45,800 nt of DNA from Ktedonobacterales bacterium (GTDB lineage Bacteria > Chloroflexota > Ktedonobacteria > Ktedonobacterales > Ktedonobacteraceae), in contig DAIDJF010000030.1 of NCBI GenBank assembly GCA_027451525.1, positions 1-45,800 on the forward strand, read 5' to 3'. Each line of letters opens with the position of its first letter. Within the stretch, counting starts at the first letter, position 1. Shown piece after piece: positions 1 to 8,050 of this stretch. The position numbers and the translations under genes are program-made. The notes beneath the pieces were generated by a model, which was given only the letters and a program-made list of their open reading frames with translations, was not told the origin of the DNA and ran no database searches.

Positions 1-57
1 GTACCGCATGGTTCAGTACCGCATGGTTCAGTACCGCATGGTTCAGTACCGCATGGT
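1..57. repeat. 15-bp tandem repeat, 3.8 copies
   Basis: The unit GTACCGCATGGTTCA is repeated head to tail at 1-15, 16-30, 31-45 and 46-57, the last copy being cut short after GGT. Copies are identical. The array touches the window edge, so the true copy number is unknown. There are no spacers, so this is not a CRISPR array. Confidence 0.95.
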
Positions 58-69
58 CGCATTGCCATA

Positions 70-156
70 CAGGGCGACCGCAAGGGTCGCCCCTACAATG
101 ATGACGGGTAAAACACGCATCGTATCATTGTAGGGGCGAGGCTTGCCCTCGCCCTG
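70..156. repeat. Pair of inverted GC-rich palindromic elements
   Basis: Two 33-bp elements face each other at 70-102 and 124-156. Each consists of a GC-rich hairpin (GGGCGACC...GGTCGCCC on the left, GGGGCGAGG...CCTCGCCC on the right) followed by the shared outer sequence CCCCTACAATGAT or its complement. They differ mainly inside the hairpin. A partial further copy follows at 157-178. The same core, GTAGGGGCG, occurs at 12441, 12533 and 35910, so it is a dispersed repeat family. Lying just past the end of the CRISPR operon, it may also act as a transcription stop. Confidence 0.75.
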
Positions 157-247
157 CCCCTACTTGCCCTCGCCCTGCCTCCTTGTACCTTGTAAGCCCT
201 TGTAATCACCCATTGTTCCCTTTATGGTCATTTGTTAAAGAGCGCAT

Positions 248-1969
248 CTACACATCCTTGCGTTGCGTCACCAATGGGCCGATTGGCACGCGAAAGAGCG
301 TAAATTTATCCATTTGGTCCTGATATTTGTGCAGGAACATGAGGTCTCTTCTTTTATCGGGCTTCATTTCGCTCAGGTCGTTAACAGTAAGGCGCGTCAA
401 GTAATCTTCTAGGTCTGTATCAGTAACAAGCGTGTGGTAGACTGAGCGAACGCCCGTGCGCTGAGCGGCGAAAATCGCCATCGCTGCCATGCCCTTGCGT
501 CCACCGGAAATCACCAGATCAATCTCGCGCACAATTCCTTTATTCTTGTGCTCCTGCTTGAGATCCATGATAATCGACTCTAAGGTATCCTGATACAATT
601 GGCATCGCTCATCTGTGTCAATATCAGCCAAATCTACCTCTCTACACTTACAAGGAATATTTTCTTTACTGAAGAGCTTTACCAGCAACCTTACGCCCTC
701 CGCAATTGTCCCAGAGCGTCCTGGATACACCAGATGCACTTCTTTGATATCACGCTGGAGAGCCTCTGTCTCTTTTAAAAGTGTGTACGCCTGCGTTGCG
801 ACCATTGGCGACTCACCAAGTTGCACAATCAAGACGCTCTCTTTCTTACGCTCCTCTCCACCATCCTTACCCGCCTCCTGTAGCACATCTTCCAAAGCGT
901 GAAGTTTCCTTATATCAGATGTGACGACGCGAGCGAGAAGTTGTTTTACTCCAGGTTCGTAAAGAGGACTGTTATCGCTGCGATGCGCCGCCAATCCGGC
1001 AATAATTACTTGTCTGACAATCTGACCAGGATAAGGATAATTGGCAATGTCATCAGGCCAAGTACAGAAGAAAGGACGCTCCTTAGTATGACCCTTTTTA
1101 TAATAGTGAAATGGATGCGTTTTGCCATCTACTTTTCCTGATTTATTGTCATGTCTCCGCTTCTCGTCAGCTAGATGTACAGCAAATTGCATCGAACGAA
1201 AACAACGGGCAAAATGTCCTGCTAAGTCTGGCTCATGTTCACAAAAGTACTTATATTCTTTTACGGCATCATCAGTCAGATAGACATCCAACAGTTCGTT
1301 CGCCCCTTGAATACGCAGCAATTTGACGATAATTTGCTCATCAAGCAGGTCGCTCTCATCTAACTTCTCCCACCGCTGCTCCAATGCAAACTCGTTCATC
1401 GTCTCGATTTCATGGCGATAGCTTGGGTCCAGGCGCAACGAGTTATCGAAGGGAATACGCACAAGCTCTAACCCTTCCCAGGTCGCAAACATCTTCTCGC
1501 GCTTGCTTTCAAGCGTGTCATAGGCCATTTCCATCGCAGTAAGCATATCACTATGACTGCTGCTAGTATCGCGGTTGATTACCTGATAGAGTGCTTGCAC
1601 GCAGTCATAAAAAGGTGCCACGAGAGCCATTAATGCTGACATGTTCTTGCGTCCACCCGTGAGCGACAGGTAGACACTATCCTTGTTATTCTGGCAGCTT
1701 TTTACAGCACTAAAGAGCTTTCCTAAGAAGGCGTAACAATCGCTTCTCGTTGCTACATCTATACCATCCAAGACATACGACTCCAGATCATAACTCCCCT
1801 CACAAACCTCGGAGAGCAATTCATAGCCATCTTGCGCTTCCGTACTGCTGGTACGCAGCACAATGATCTTGTTAATTTTGATGGGAATCTCAAGCTCTTC
1901 TAACTTTGTACACATCTCCGTCACTACCGCAGGATAGTCGCCAAGTGTTGCGATTAAGACGTTTGCCAT
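248..1969 (-). CDS. Type III CRISPR ancillary effector with two CARF domains and a RelE-like middle
   Basis: This 573-residue protein is probably a sensor of cyclic oligoadenylate made by the Cas10 of this operon. An N-terminal CARF-type Rossmann domain (about 1-170) has a first strand VLIATLG followed by DYPAVVTE and the ligand-loop motif LTGGRKN at 103-109. A second, similar domain (about 377-565) starts VLIVQLGESP and has ISGGRKG at 487-493. Both end in a related strand (VRIPF, FRVPI), so this looks like an internal duplication. The middle (about 226-345) has the strand-helix-helix-strands order of RelE/ParE toxins, including KKGHTKERPFF and an LYEPGV end. CARF-RelE mRNA interferases (Cami1) are known, but the assignment here is by eye. 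The start has GAGGAG 8 nt upstream. It is the last gene of the operon, 39 bp after the RAMP gene. Confidence 0.8.
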   Translation of the reverse strand: MANVLIATLGDYPAVVTEMCTKLEELEIPIKINKIIVLRTSSTEAQDGYELLSEVCEGSYDLESYVLDGIDVATRSDCYAFLGKLFSAVKSCQNNKDSVYLSLTGGRKNMSALMALVAPFYDCVQALYQVINRDTSSSHSDMLTAMEMAYDTLESKREKMFATWEGLELVRIPFDNSLRLDPSYRHEIETMNEFALEQRWEKLDESDLLDEQIIVKLLRIQGANELLDVYLTDDAVKEYKYFCEHEPDLAGHFARCFRSMQFAVHLADEKRRHDNKSGKVDGKTHPFHYYKKGHTKERPFFCTWPDDIANYPYPGQIVRQVIIAGLAAHRSDNSPLYEPGVKQLLARVVTSDIRKLHALEDVLQEAGKDGGEERKKESVLIVQLGESPMVATQAYTLLKETEALQRDIKEVHLVYPGRSGTIAEGVRLLVKLFSKENIPCKCREVDLADIDTDERCQLYQDTLESIIMDLKQEHKNKGIVREIDLVISGGRKGMAAMAIFAAQRTGVRSVYHTLVTDTDLEDYLTRLTVNDLSEMKPDKRRDLMFLHKYQDQMDKFTLFRVPIGPLVTQRKDV

Positions 1970-2008
1970 TATGCTCTCCTCGCTTCTCTCTGTCTGTGTA
2001 CAGTCAAT

Positions 2009-3226
2009 TTACAGATTAGCAGTATCCTCAATGCGTGCTCTGGAATGACCGCTAAACCAATCGCGGCTCGGATAGGCATAGGCTACCTTTGATTCTGGGT
2101 CCCAGCCCCAGATGTAGCGCAGATAACTGATTGCATCGCCGCTGTCGTAGTCATAGAAAGCGTTTGCCACATCTGTTCCTAATGCCTCAAGGCGATTATA
2201 GATCAGATCAGTGAGTTCCTGGCCCTCGTATACGGTAATACCTCTGTTGACTCTATCCGTGTAGCGACGGGCATAATCCACCAATTGTAAGCGTGTCGGT
2301 GTCAGTTTGACGCTACCCAGGCCGAGCGGCTTGCCATAGCCAATCTTATGGCGCATTGTGCTATCTAACGCGACAGCAATCATTAACAGGGCAAATTCGT
2401 TCGCCTCAAGCTGGGAAAAGCTGATGCGCGTCGTGAAGACATTGCCGTAATCGAGGGGCAATATATGCTGATTACGATATTCTATCTCGCCCTGTCCACC
2501 TCTGAGCGGGTCACGTGGAGCATCATTTCTCCGTGTAGTCGGTATCAAACGCCCTTCAGTATGCAGATAGTCACGCGCATACTTAGGCTGATGGAAGTAG
2601 TATTTTCTGCCAGCTATATGGCGTTGCTGTTCGTCCAGATAGAAGGCACTATGGCGAGGTTTGGGTCCATCAAGCACAGCAGTGAAGACTGGGCTTTCGT
2701 AGAGTACAGCGTTCTCAGCAACGGCATCACCAATATTGACCTTACCCTGAAACACATCTATACCCGCACCGCGCCTATCACGCTCCCTGCTCAATTGCAT
2801 CATACCAAAAGTGCGACAGGTAATGCAGAGTTTGGTGTTTTGCTGGCAACGCCTAAATTCATCGGGAAGTCGATTTCTATAGTCAACTGTGGACCTATGA
2901 TTTTTGTATTCATATTCACCGTCAAAGAGTGTAAAGCAGCCATTGCCCAGCGACTCCGCAACCGTGCGCAACATACCTTTAAGCGAACTGCCAGGAATGA
3001 TATAGTCACCATGCGCGTTGCGAATATGCGTGCCAGGCGTGCGCGGATTTTGTGTACTGGTCTCTGGGTCTCGAATAAACAGCGGCGTCTCCGTCTTGAT
3101 CTCTACATCAAGCGAACCAGTGTAGAGCTTCTGATCTCCCGATGCGATCAGGCGATCATGCCAGATAGGAGCGTGTCGGTCGGGCTTGTTCTCCCAACTG
3201 ACGGGCACAAAATCGTATGGATTCAT
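2009..3226 (-). CDS. RAMP-family CRISPR protein, TIGR03986-like
   Basis: A 405-residue RAMP (RNA-recognition-fold) protein of the type III effector complex. The RAMP signatures are visible: TPLFIRDPET near residue 50, the glycine-rich IIPGSSLKGMLRT near 75-88, and a C-terminal GYGKPLGLGSVKL where backbone RAMPs have a G-rich loop. It is longer than Csm3 (about 220-290 residues) and its order in a csx10/csx19 operon fits the TIGR03986 family of accessory RAMPs. A CxxC (ITCRTFG region) in the thumb may bind zinc. The start codon overlaps the stop of the csx19-like gene as ATGA, indicating translational coupling. Whether it caps the complex or binds crRNA cannot be told from sequence. Confidence 0.75.
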   Translation of the reverse strand: MNPYDFVPVSWENKPDRHAPIWHDRLIASGDQKLYTGSLDVEIKTETPLFIRDPETSTQNPRTPGTHIRNAHGDYIIPGSSLKGMLRTVAESLGNGCFTLFDGEYEYKNHRSTVDYRNRLPDEFRRCQQNTKLCITCRTFGMMQLSRERDRRGAGIDVFQGKVNIGDAVAENAVLYESPVFTAVLDGPKPRHSAFYLDEQQRHIAGRKYYFHQPKYARDYLHTEGRLIPTTRRNDAPRDPLRGGQGEIEYRNQHILPLDYGNVFTTRISFSQLEANEFALLMIAVALDSTMRHKIGYGKPLGLGSVKLTPTRLQLVDYARRYTDRVNRGITVYEGQELTDLIYNRLEALGTDVANAFYDYDSGDAISYLRYIWGWDPESKVAYAYPSRDWFSGHSRARIEDTANL

Positions 3227-3822
3227 CTCTTCTGCTGCTCCTTCTCCACTGGCTCTTTCTCCAATTCGACAAAACGAGACGCCTCGACCTCGCCCTGCGT
3301 AGAGAGGTATTCGTAAGTGCGCAAGCGGACAAATTTATCCACTTCCTGCACCTCGATAGGATAGCTAAGCAGGCGCGGAATACGCACATCGGAGAAGAGC
3401 GTGCTCTCTTTCTCTAATGGCGCGGCATTATAGGGATGACGTTTACCGAAGAGGATATAATGACCCTCTCTGGATTTTTGCACAGTCAGTACATTGCCGT
3501 TATGCGCAGGCGCAGTCTGCTTTTCACCCGTGTATACCATGCGCAGTTTACCGCCTTGGCGTTGCCAGCGCAATTCAAAGGCAGGACAGAAGAGGCGGCC
3601 AGATGTATAGCGTTCTAATTCCATCACAGGCTCTTCTATAGCTAACTTGTAGTACGCGAAACGCAGCAGTTCCGCGCGTTCTGTGCGTCCGATCACGCGT
3701 TGCGGCATCTCTTCTAACAAGACCAGGGCCTCATCAGGAATGTTCATTGATGCGATGACAGCCATGATACTATCACCTTTGACAGCGCATACTATTTCAT
3801 TTTTATTGTTTTCATCGCTCAT
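3223..3822 (-). CDS. csx19: Csx19-like type III-D CRISPR protein
   Basis: A small, mostly beta protein of about 199 residues, without RAMP glycine loops. Recognisable stretches are RLFCPAFELRWQRQGGKLRMVYTGE (residues about 75-100, given here only as a location), ILFGKRHP, RIPRLLSYPI and RLRTYEYL, which follow the pattern I associate with Csx19 (TIGR03984), a marker of subtype III-D. The start chosen is the ATG at 3822, which overlaps the stop of the preceding Csm3-like gene (ATGA), rather than an upstream ATG at 3876 that would run 54 nt into that gene. Its role in the complex is unknown. Alternative: another unclassified type III accessory protein. Confidence 0.6.
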   Translation of the reverse strand: MSDENNKNEIVCAVKGDSIMAVIASMNIPDEALVLLEEMPQRVIGRTERAELLRFAYYKLAIEEPVMELERYTSGRLFCPAFELRWQRQGGKLRMVYTGEKQTAPAHNGNVLTVQKSREGHYILFGKRHPYNAAPLEKESTLFSDVRIPRLLSYPIEVQEVDKFVRLRTYEYLSTQGEVEASRFVELEKEPVEKEQQKR

Positions 3823-4862
3823 CGCTGCCCTCGCTGTGCATTCGCTGTTTGCGCTGGTACTTGCGCCTGCGGCCACTCGCTCATTGCCTGCAAGAATTTC
3901 TCGATGGCCTGTCCGCGCAGATTAGTCAGGGCATCGCCCGTGAAGGAGCGCACAAGGCGGATACCGTGTGGTGTATGTGGGACGGGCGAGGCAAGCTCAA
4001 GCAGATCATTCGGGCGCGTGCCGTAGCTATTGGTATGGCTCAGCCAATGTCCCAATCCCCACAATTGATTATCTGGTTCCTGCTTCTGCCCCTGCGCGCT
4101 ACGAATAGTCGTAGTCGAGACGCCACCACCATGCCAGCCCTGCACATCGGTGCTGATGCGCGCCGAGATCTGGCCTAAACCACGCGCACTGCCCGACCCC
4201 ATACGGATCAGCTCGTCCTCTAAATCTTGCACCACCACGAAGAGCATACCGAGTTGCCAGATTTCAAAGTTGCGCAGATGAATTGTGGTGGCAAAGGTCG
4301 TGCCCTCGGTCACAACCTCCATATCAAATTTCGCCTTATCGGCTGCGCCACCAGTCATGCGATCAATACCCACACCGTCGCGCCGCTCTACACGTTTCTG
4401 CGCCGTTGTCGTATCACCAACCAGATAGGCATCGCCAATCGCCACGCGCCCGATAAACGAGGTCGAACCGAAGAGACGACAGATAGGACACGAACCTTTA
4501 TAGACCTCATCGGCAGGAGAGTCTCTTCTAAATTTATTGCCGCAGTATGGAAGAGATACTTTCAAAGCCTCCTGATGGCGTTTGATGCCGCTTTCATTCG
4601 CGTTGCGGTCTGCATTTTGCTTGAGAAATGGGTTGCAAGCGACAAGCGGCTTGATACTACCTACCACCTTCTCCAACTGACTGCGAAAGATACCTTTAAG
4701 CGAGCTACCAGGGATAAACACCTCCTGGCGGCCATTGCGATAGGTCAGCACGGGCGTCATATCGGGACCACTGATCGTATTGTAGCCGGATTTGATCAGT
4801 AGCGGCCCCTCGGCTTTGATCTCCAGCACGAAATGCGCCTCATTTACCAGCATTTTGAGCAT
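3819..4862 (-). CDS. csm3: Csm3-like backbone RAMP (copy 3 in operon)
   Basis: A 347-residue group 7 RAMP expected to form part of the crRNA-bound backbone that contacts target RNA. It opens with a RAMP strand (HFVLEIKAEGPLLIKSG) and then SGPDMTPVL; Asp34 sits where Csm3 has its target-RNA-cleaving Asp (the AIDSPVI position of S. thermophilus Csm3). IPGSSLKGIFRS follows at about 50, then a CPICRLFGS zinc-knuckle-like stretch, RRDGVGIDRMTGGA, and a C-terminal GSGSARGLGQ glycine loop. About 90 extra C-terminal residues carry no recognisable domain. The ATG at 4862 has GAGGAG upstream. It is 23 nt downstream of the previous RAMP gene and overlaps csx19. Confidence 0.85.
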   Translation of the reverse strand: MLKMLVNEAHFVLEIKAEGPLLIKSGYNTISGPDMTPVLTYRNGRQEVFIPGSSLKGIFRSQLEKVVGSIKPLVACNPFLKQNADRNANESGIKRHQEALKVSLPYCGNKFRRDSPADEVYKGSCPICRLFGSTSFIGRVAIGDAYLVGDTTTAQKRVERRDGVGIDRMTGGAADKAKFDMEVVTEGTTFATTIHLRNFEIWQLGMLFVVVQDLEDELIRMGSGSARGLGQISARISTDVQGWHGGGVSTTTIRSAQGQKQEPDNQLWGLGHWLSHTNSYGTRPNDLLELASPVPHTPHGIRLVRSFTGDALTNLRGQAIEKFLQAMSEWPQAQVPAQTANAQRGQR

Positions 4863-4885
4863 AACACACTCCTCTACGCTTTCGC

Positions 4886-5761
4886 TTATGCGAACAATTT
4901 CCCGATATGACTATCCAAAAATTCCTGATATGGCACTTCTGTCATCTCTTTACGCACGAGATACCGTTGTAATCTATTGCGTCTCTCTGCTTCTCCTACA
5001 CTCTCATCCAGATCCAGGTAGTGAATTTTCAGATCGGTCAGGATGCAAGCACCCAGGCCACGCGAACGCAAGCCGCCGACGCCGCCAAAGCCACCAAGAA
5101 ACTCGCCCAACCCAATGCCGATCAGTTGTAAATCTTGCTCGGTGGCGTTCTCGATTATCAAGCGCATGTCAAAATTTGTCAGCGAGGGCACAACCTCAAA
5201 ATCGTACTTAAGCCCTTGCTTGGCGGTCTCGCTGTCGCGATCAATTGCCACGCCATCGCGCACCTGAATGACGCTATTCCACTCTTTACTCGTCAAGTAG
5301 AGATCATTGACCATCAGGCGAGCAGCCCCGTAAGGCGAACCAAATAGCTGACAGGTATTACATAACCGTTCACGCACTGCATTCATAATATCTTGTGCTT
5401 CTTTAGGACTTCTTGCCTCACGCTTCTTTTTTGTCACAAGTCCTTGATATGCTGTTGGACAGCTATAGCCATCATTCCAGGCACTACTCCTGGTTTCCTC
5501 TTTTGTAGGCAAGCCGCAGGAGCGTAGCCCCAAACTATCTGGCAAGCCGCCGATAACTTTTTCTACTGTACTACGCAAAACACCCTTGAAGCTCGCACCA
5601 GGGATGAAGGGCTTATCATCTGGCGTCAAGACAACGGGACTATCGCTCTGACTGAGCGTCAATTTGCCGCCGCCGATATGCAAGCCTGCCTGCATCTCCA
5701 GGCGACCCTCAAAAACATAGCGATTTTGCAGTTCCAGGCGCGATGTTGTATATTGTGCCAT
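4886..5761 (-). CDS. csm3: Csm3-like backbone RAMP (copy 2 in operon)
   Basis: A 291-residue group 7 RAMP. Features in order: GLHIGGGKLTLSQSDSPV with Asp40 at the Csm3 catalytic position, FIPGASFKGVLRS, a CNTCQLFGSPYG cysteine pair, VRDGVAIDRDSETA (the segment that lines the crRNA-target duplex in Csm3), FDFEV-like YDFEVV, and the C-terminal GGFGGVGGLRSRGLG loop. It probably cleaves bound target RNA at 6-nt intervals as part of the filament. I start it at the ATG at 5761, which has GGGAGAAG 7 nt upstream, rather than at 5854, which would overlap the preceding gene by 90 nt. The adjusted start lies 2 nt before the stop of the preceding gene. Confidence 0.88.
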   Translation of the reverse strand: MAQYTTSRLELQNRYVFEGRLEMQAGLHIGGGKLTLSQSDSPVVLTPDDKPFIPGASFKGVLRSTVEKVIGGLPDSLGLRSCGLPTKEETRSSAWNDGYSCPTAYQGLVTKKKREARSPKEAQDIMNAVRERLCNTCQLFGSPYGAARLMVNDLYLTSKEWNSVIQVRDGVAIDRDSETAKQGLKYDFEVVPSLTNFDMRLIIENATEQDLQLIGIGLGEFLGGFGGVGGLRSRGLGACILTDLKIHYLDLDESVGEAERRNRLQRYLVRKEMTEVPYQEFLDSHIGKLFA

Positions 5762-5763
5762 TG

Positions 5764-6246
5764 CTATCTTCTCCCTTGCTGTTGTGGTGGTCGCGCTCCG
5801 TGGGGAGCATCGGCACGTTGTTGACTGCGCTCCAATTGGTTTGTTGCTTCCCAATAGTTATGCTCGGCGATCAGGTGCTGGATGAACTCGCGGGCCAGCA
5901 ACATTTCGAGTTCTGGTCTATCATGGAGGGTAAGTGCGCTGTCTTTCGCCAGCATATCTTTGAGCGCGTCAATCATGACCTGTGTGATACGCTGTTCCAA
6001 ATTTTTATAGAAGGTTTTAATGTATTCTTGATCGTGACTCCAACTACGCAATTGCTGATGACCCATATACTTTTTTAGTTGCTGATAGTTTTCCGCCTGG
6101 ATGATATCGTGCAGTCCGTGCAGTTGTGATTCTGGTAGCGTCTTTCTTTGTGCCTGACGAAAATCAGCGATGAACGCGCAGGCGGCGTCATATAAGAGCG
6201 TCTCGCTCAGCAGGTCTACACGGCGCAGGCTGGCCTCTGTAATCAT
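5764..6246 (-). CDS. Small helical protein of the type III-D operon, unassigned
   Basis: A 160-residue protein that I cannot place in a named family. It appears all alpha-helical, charged, without cysteines in pairs and without RAMP motifs, and ends in a polar Gln/Arg-rich tail. Its start overlaps the stop of the Cas11-like gene as ATGA, so the two are translationally coupled and probably made in equal amounts. Size and composition would suit a second small subunit (Cas11/Csm2-like), or a distinct subunit specific to this lineage. No catalytic motif is visible. Confidence 0.7.
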   Translation of the reverse strand: MITEASLRRVDLLSETLLYDAACAFIADFRQAQRKTLPESQLHGLHDIIQAENYQQLKKYMGHQQLRSWSHDQEYIKTFYKNLEQRITQVMIDALKDMLAKDSALTLHDRPELEMLLAREFIQHLIAEHNYWEATNQLERSQQRADAPHGARPPQQQGRR

Positions 6247-6713
6247 CGTCGGTTCCCTCCACCCATAAATATTGTGCCGTATTCGTACTGCACCACAACC
6301 TGGCGCACAAACTGACGCACTAACAGCAAACGTACCTGTAACTCACGGCGAATACGCACCTCATCACTCTCTTCACCACTCTGCATCTCTTTAGCAATTT
6401 GCTGGGCAGTAGTTCTAATCTTACCTTCAATGATTTTTTTCAGTTTTTCGCCCAGGCTATCGCCACCCTCACGTGGAGTGTCACGCCAGGAACGTTGACG
6501 AGCCATCTGTTTTTTAATGTAGTCCAGCACATCAGAGGATTTAAGCGTACTCTCGGCGATGCTCCGCAAGCTGGTCATCTGCGAGCGGCTTCTTTCCTCT
6601 TGCCCCCCGCTTGTTAACATCTGCGCAGCTAGCTCACCAATCTTTTGCGCGTCGCCGTAGAGCTTCTCGGCCTCTTCAGCGACACGAATCTTTATCTTCA
6701 TCGCCTCGTTCAT
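6243..6713 (-). CDS. cas11: Cas11-like small subunit of type III-D complex
   Basis: A 156-residue, Lys/Arg/Glu-rich helical protein starting MNEAMKIKIRVAEEAEKLYG. Size, helical character and position after csx10 fit the small subunit (Cas11, Csm2-like) that lines the inner filament and stabilises the crRNA-target duplex. This family diverges quickly, so the assignment rests mainly on context. The start chosen is the ATG at 6713, whose first base is the last base of the csx10 stop (TAATG), with GGGAG about 7 nt upstream; the upstream ATG at 6755 would overlap csx10 by 43 nt. Gly/Arg-rich C-terminus (MGGGNRR). Confidence 0.6.
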   Translation of the reverse strand: MNEAMKIKIRVAEEAEKLYGDAQKIGELAAQMLTSGGQEERSRSQMTSLRSIAESTLKSSDVLDYIKKQMARQRSWRDTPREGGDSLGEKLKKIIEGKIRTTAQQIAKEMQSGEESDEVRIRRELQVRLLLVRQFVRQVVVQYEYGTIFMGGGNRR

Positions 6714-8035
6714 TACATCTGCTCCCTTTCTAGATGGAATGGGTCCGAAACGCACACGCGCCCAAACCCCTCTGCTCGTCTCTGCCCAATGCCCTCTTCC
6801 TCAAGCCGATAAAGAGCTTGAAGCAACTGATCATCATCGTCCAACTTCTGCTGCGAGCTAAACAGAAAGACTGAGCCTGTCTCAATGGCATAATCCTGCT
6901 GGCGCGGCGTGCCCCACAGCTCGTTCCAACCCGCGATGCGCTGCACACCAGCATTTTGATAGAGCAATTCAAAGGTCTTTGGCTCAATTCCTGTCAGTTC
7001 TGCCAACGTCGCTGCATCAATCGATCCGCGATAGCGAAGATAATCATCAAATAGAATAGCTGGCGCATGGAGCGTCAAGGCAAAGTAAAACGCCGCACGG
7101 GTTTCTGCCTCATAAGCATTACATACCTTTCTCAGAGTATCATCAAACTTGTTGAGTCGCTCCTTGAAAGATTTCAACGCTTGCTCCTGCTCACCGTACA
7201 TAAGACCATAATCGCTGTCATCTGTGCGACTAACCACAATTCGTACTTTACCCAGTCCTCTTGTGCGCCCCGTACCGATATAGGTTCTCTCATCATGAAA
7301 TTGCAGAAGTTGCCCCTCAAGGTGGTCGGGGACCTTGATGATACCGCTAAATAGCGAGTCACGCGCAATAACCTCACGGCTATAGAGAATACCGTCCTCA
7401 ACTGTACCTTGCTCACGATTGATGCCTGTGTGCAGTTCTAACGACGATTTTACCTCCATTGCAGTGCGCAGTTTCGAGTCACCCCGATGTCTACGGTAGT
7501 AACCTGTAAAATGATCTAGCGACTCTTCACAGCCTTTATAGTAACATTGCTTCTTCCTCTGTTTTTCCCCTTCCAATGGCACAATACATTTTTCGGCAGG
7601 TATACTACCTTTTTGTTGTAGGAGGTAAAAGGCAGCCCAATCCAGTAACGTATCGCGCACGCCATGTCTCTCTGGCACATTGAAACCCTCCTGGTCCAAC
7701 TTATAAAATCCGCCGAAACGCTTACACGATTGTGCCGTTCTAGGAACAGGCAAAACGGGCATAAAGAAACGATTTTTATCAAGAAAGGGTTTTAGCCATC
7801 TTTTAGAAACACTATAAGATGCAGGCAAGAGTTGTGGAAAGTAGACCTGATCTTTCAGAAACAGGTCTGTAAAGTCTGTTCGCTGCTCTGAATAGCGTTG
7901 ACGATGGAGCGCGGCAAGGCTACCGAGCACAGCAGAGCCAGTCAACAATTTAGTTGTTTTCGCCCCGTTCGCTGCATGATCCGCGCGAATGGCAAGTGGT
8001 TCCTCTGCCCTCATCTCAAGATAGAGGTATTTCAT
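6713..8035 (-). CDS. csx10: Csx10, large RAMP of subtype III-D
   Basis: A 440-residue group 5-type RAMP that in III-D takes the place of Csm4 and is expected to hold the crRNA 5' tag next to Cas10. Diagnostic N-terminus: YLYLEMRAEEPLAIR followed by KLLTGSAVLGSLAALH (about 33-48), a Csx10 form of the RAMP glycine loop. GRTRGLGKVRI at about 263 and a second, C-terminal RAMP-like part ending EEEGIGQRRAEGFGRVCV provide the two glycine-rich loops of a double RAMP fold. The start has AAGGAG 9 nt upstream. The gene lies 15 nt after the first Csm3-like gene. Csx10 is the signature gene that makes this locus III-D. Confidence 0.88.
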   Translation of the reverse strand: MKYLYLEMRAEEPLAIRADHAANGAKTTKLLTGSAVLGSLAALHRQRYSEQRTDFTDLFLKDQVYFPQLLPASYSVSKRWLKPFLDKNRFFMPVLPVPRTAQSCKRFGGFYKLDQEGFNVPERHGVRDTLLDWAAFYLLQQKGSIPAEKCIVPLEGEKQRKKQCYYKGCEESLDHFTGYYRRHRGDSKLRTAMEVKSSLELHTGINREQGTVEDGILYSREVIARDSLFSGIIKVPDHLEGQLLQFHDERTYIGTGRTRGLGKVRIVVSRTDDSDYGLMYGEQEQALKSFKERLNKFDDTLRKVCNAYEAETRAAFYFALTLHAPAILFDDYLRYRGSIDAATLAELTGIEPKTFELLYQNAGVQRIAGWNELWGTPRQQDYAIETGSVFLFSSQQKLDDDDQLLQALYRLEEEGIGQRRAEGFGRVCVSDPFHLEREQM

Positions 8036-8050
8036 CTTTCGCGCTCCTTT

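Noticed and set aside
1..57. CRISPR array at the left edge
   Set aside because: The 15-bp units are directly joined with no spacers and are too short for CRISPR repeats.
2465..3316. 283-codon plus-strand open frame
   Set aside because: It lies opposite the TIGR03986-like RAMP gene, shows no family motif, and breaks the overlapping operon; it is a shadow frame.
3223..3876. Longer start for the csx19-like gene at 3876
   Set aside because: It would overlap the preceding RAMP gene by 58 nt, and the added residues have low-complexity Ala/Ser/Thr content; the ATGA overlap start fits the operon.
4227..4802. 191-codon plus-strand frame opposite a Csm3-like gene
   Set aside because: No motifs; the minus strand carries clear RAMP motifs across the same bases.
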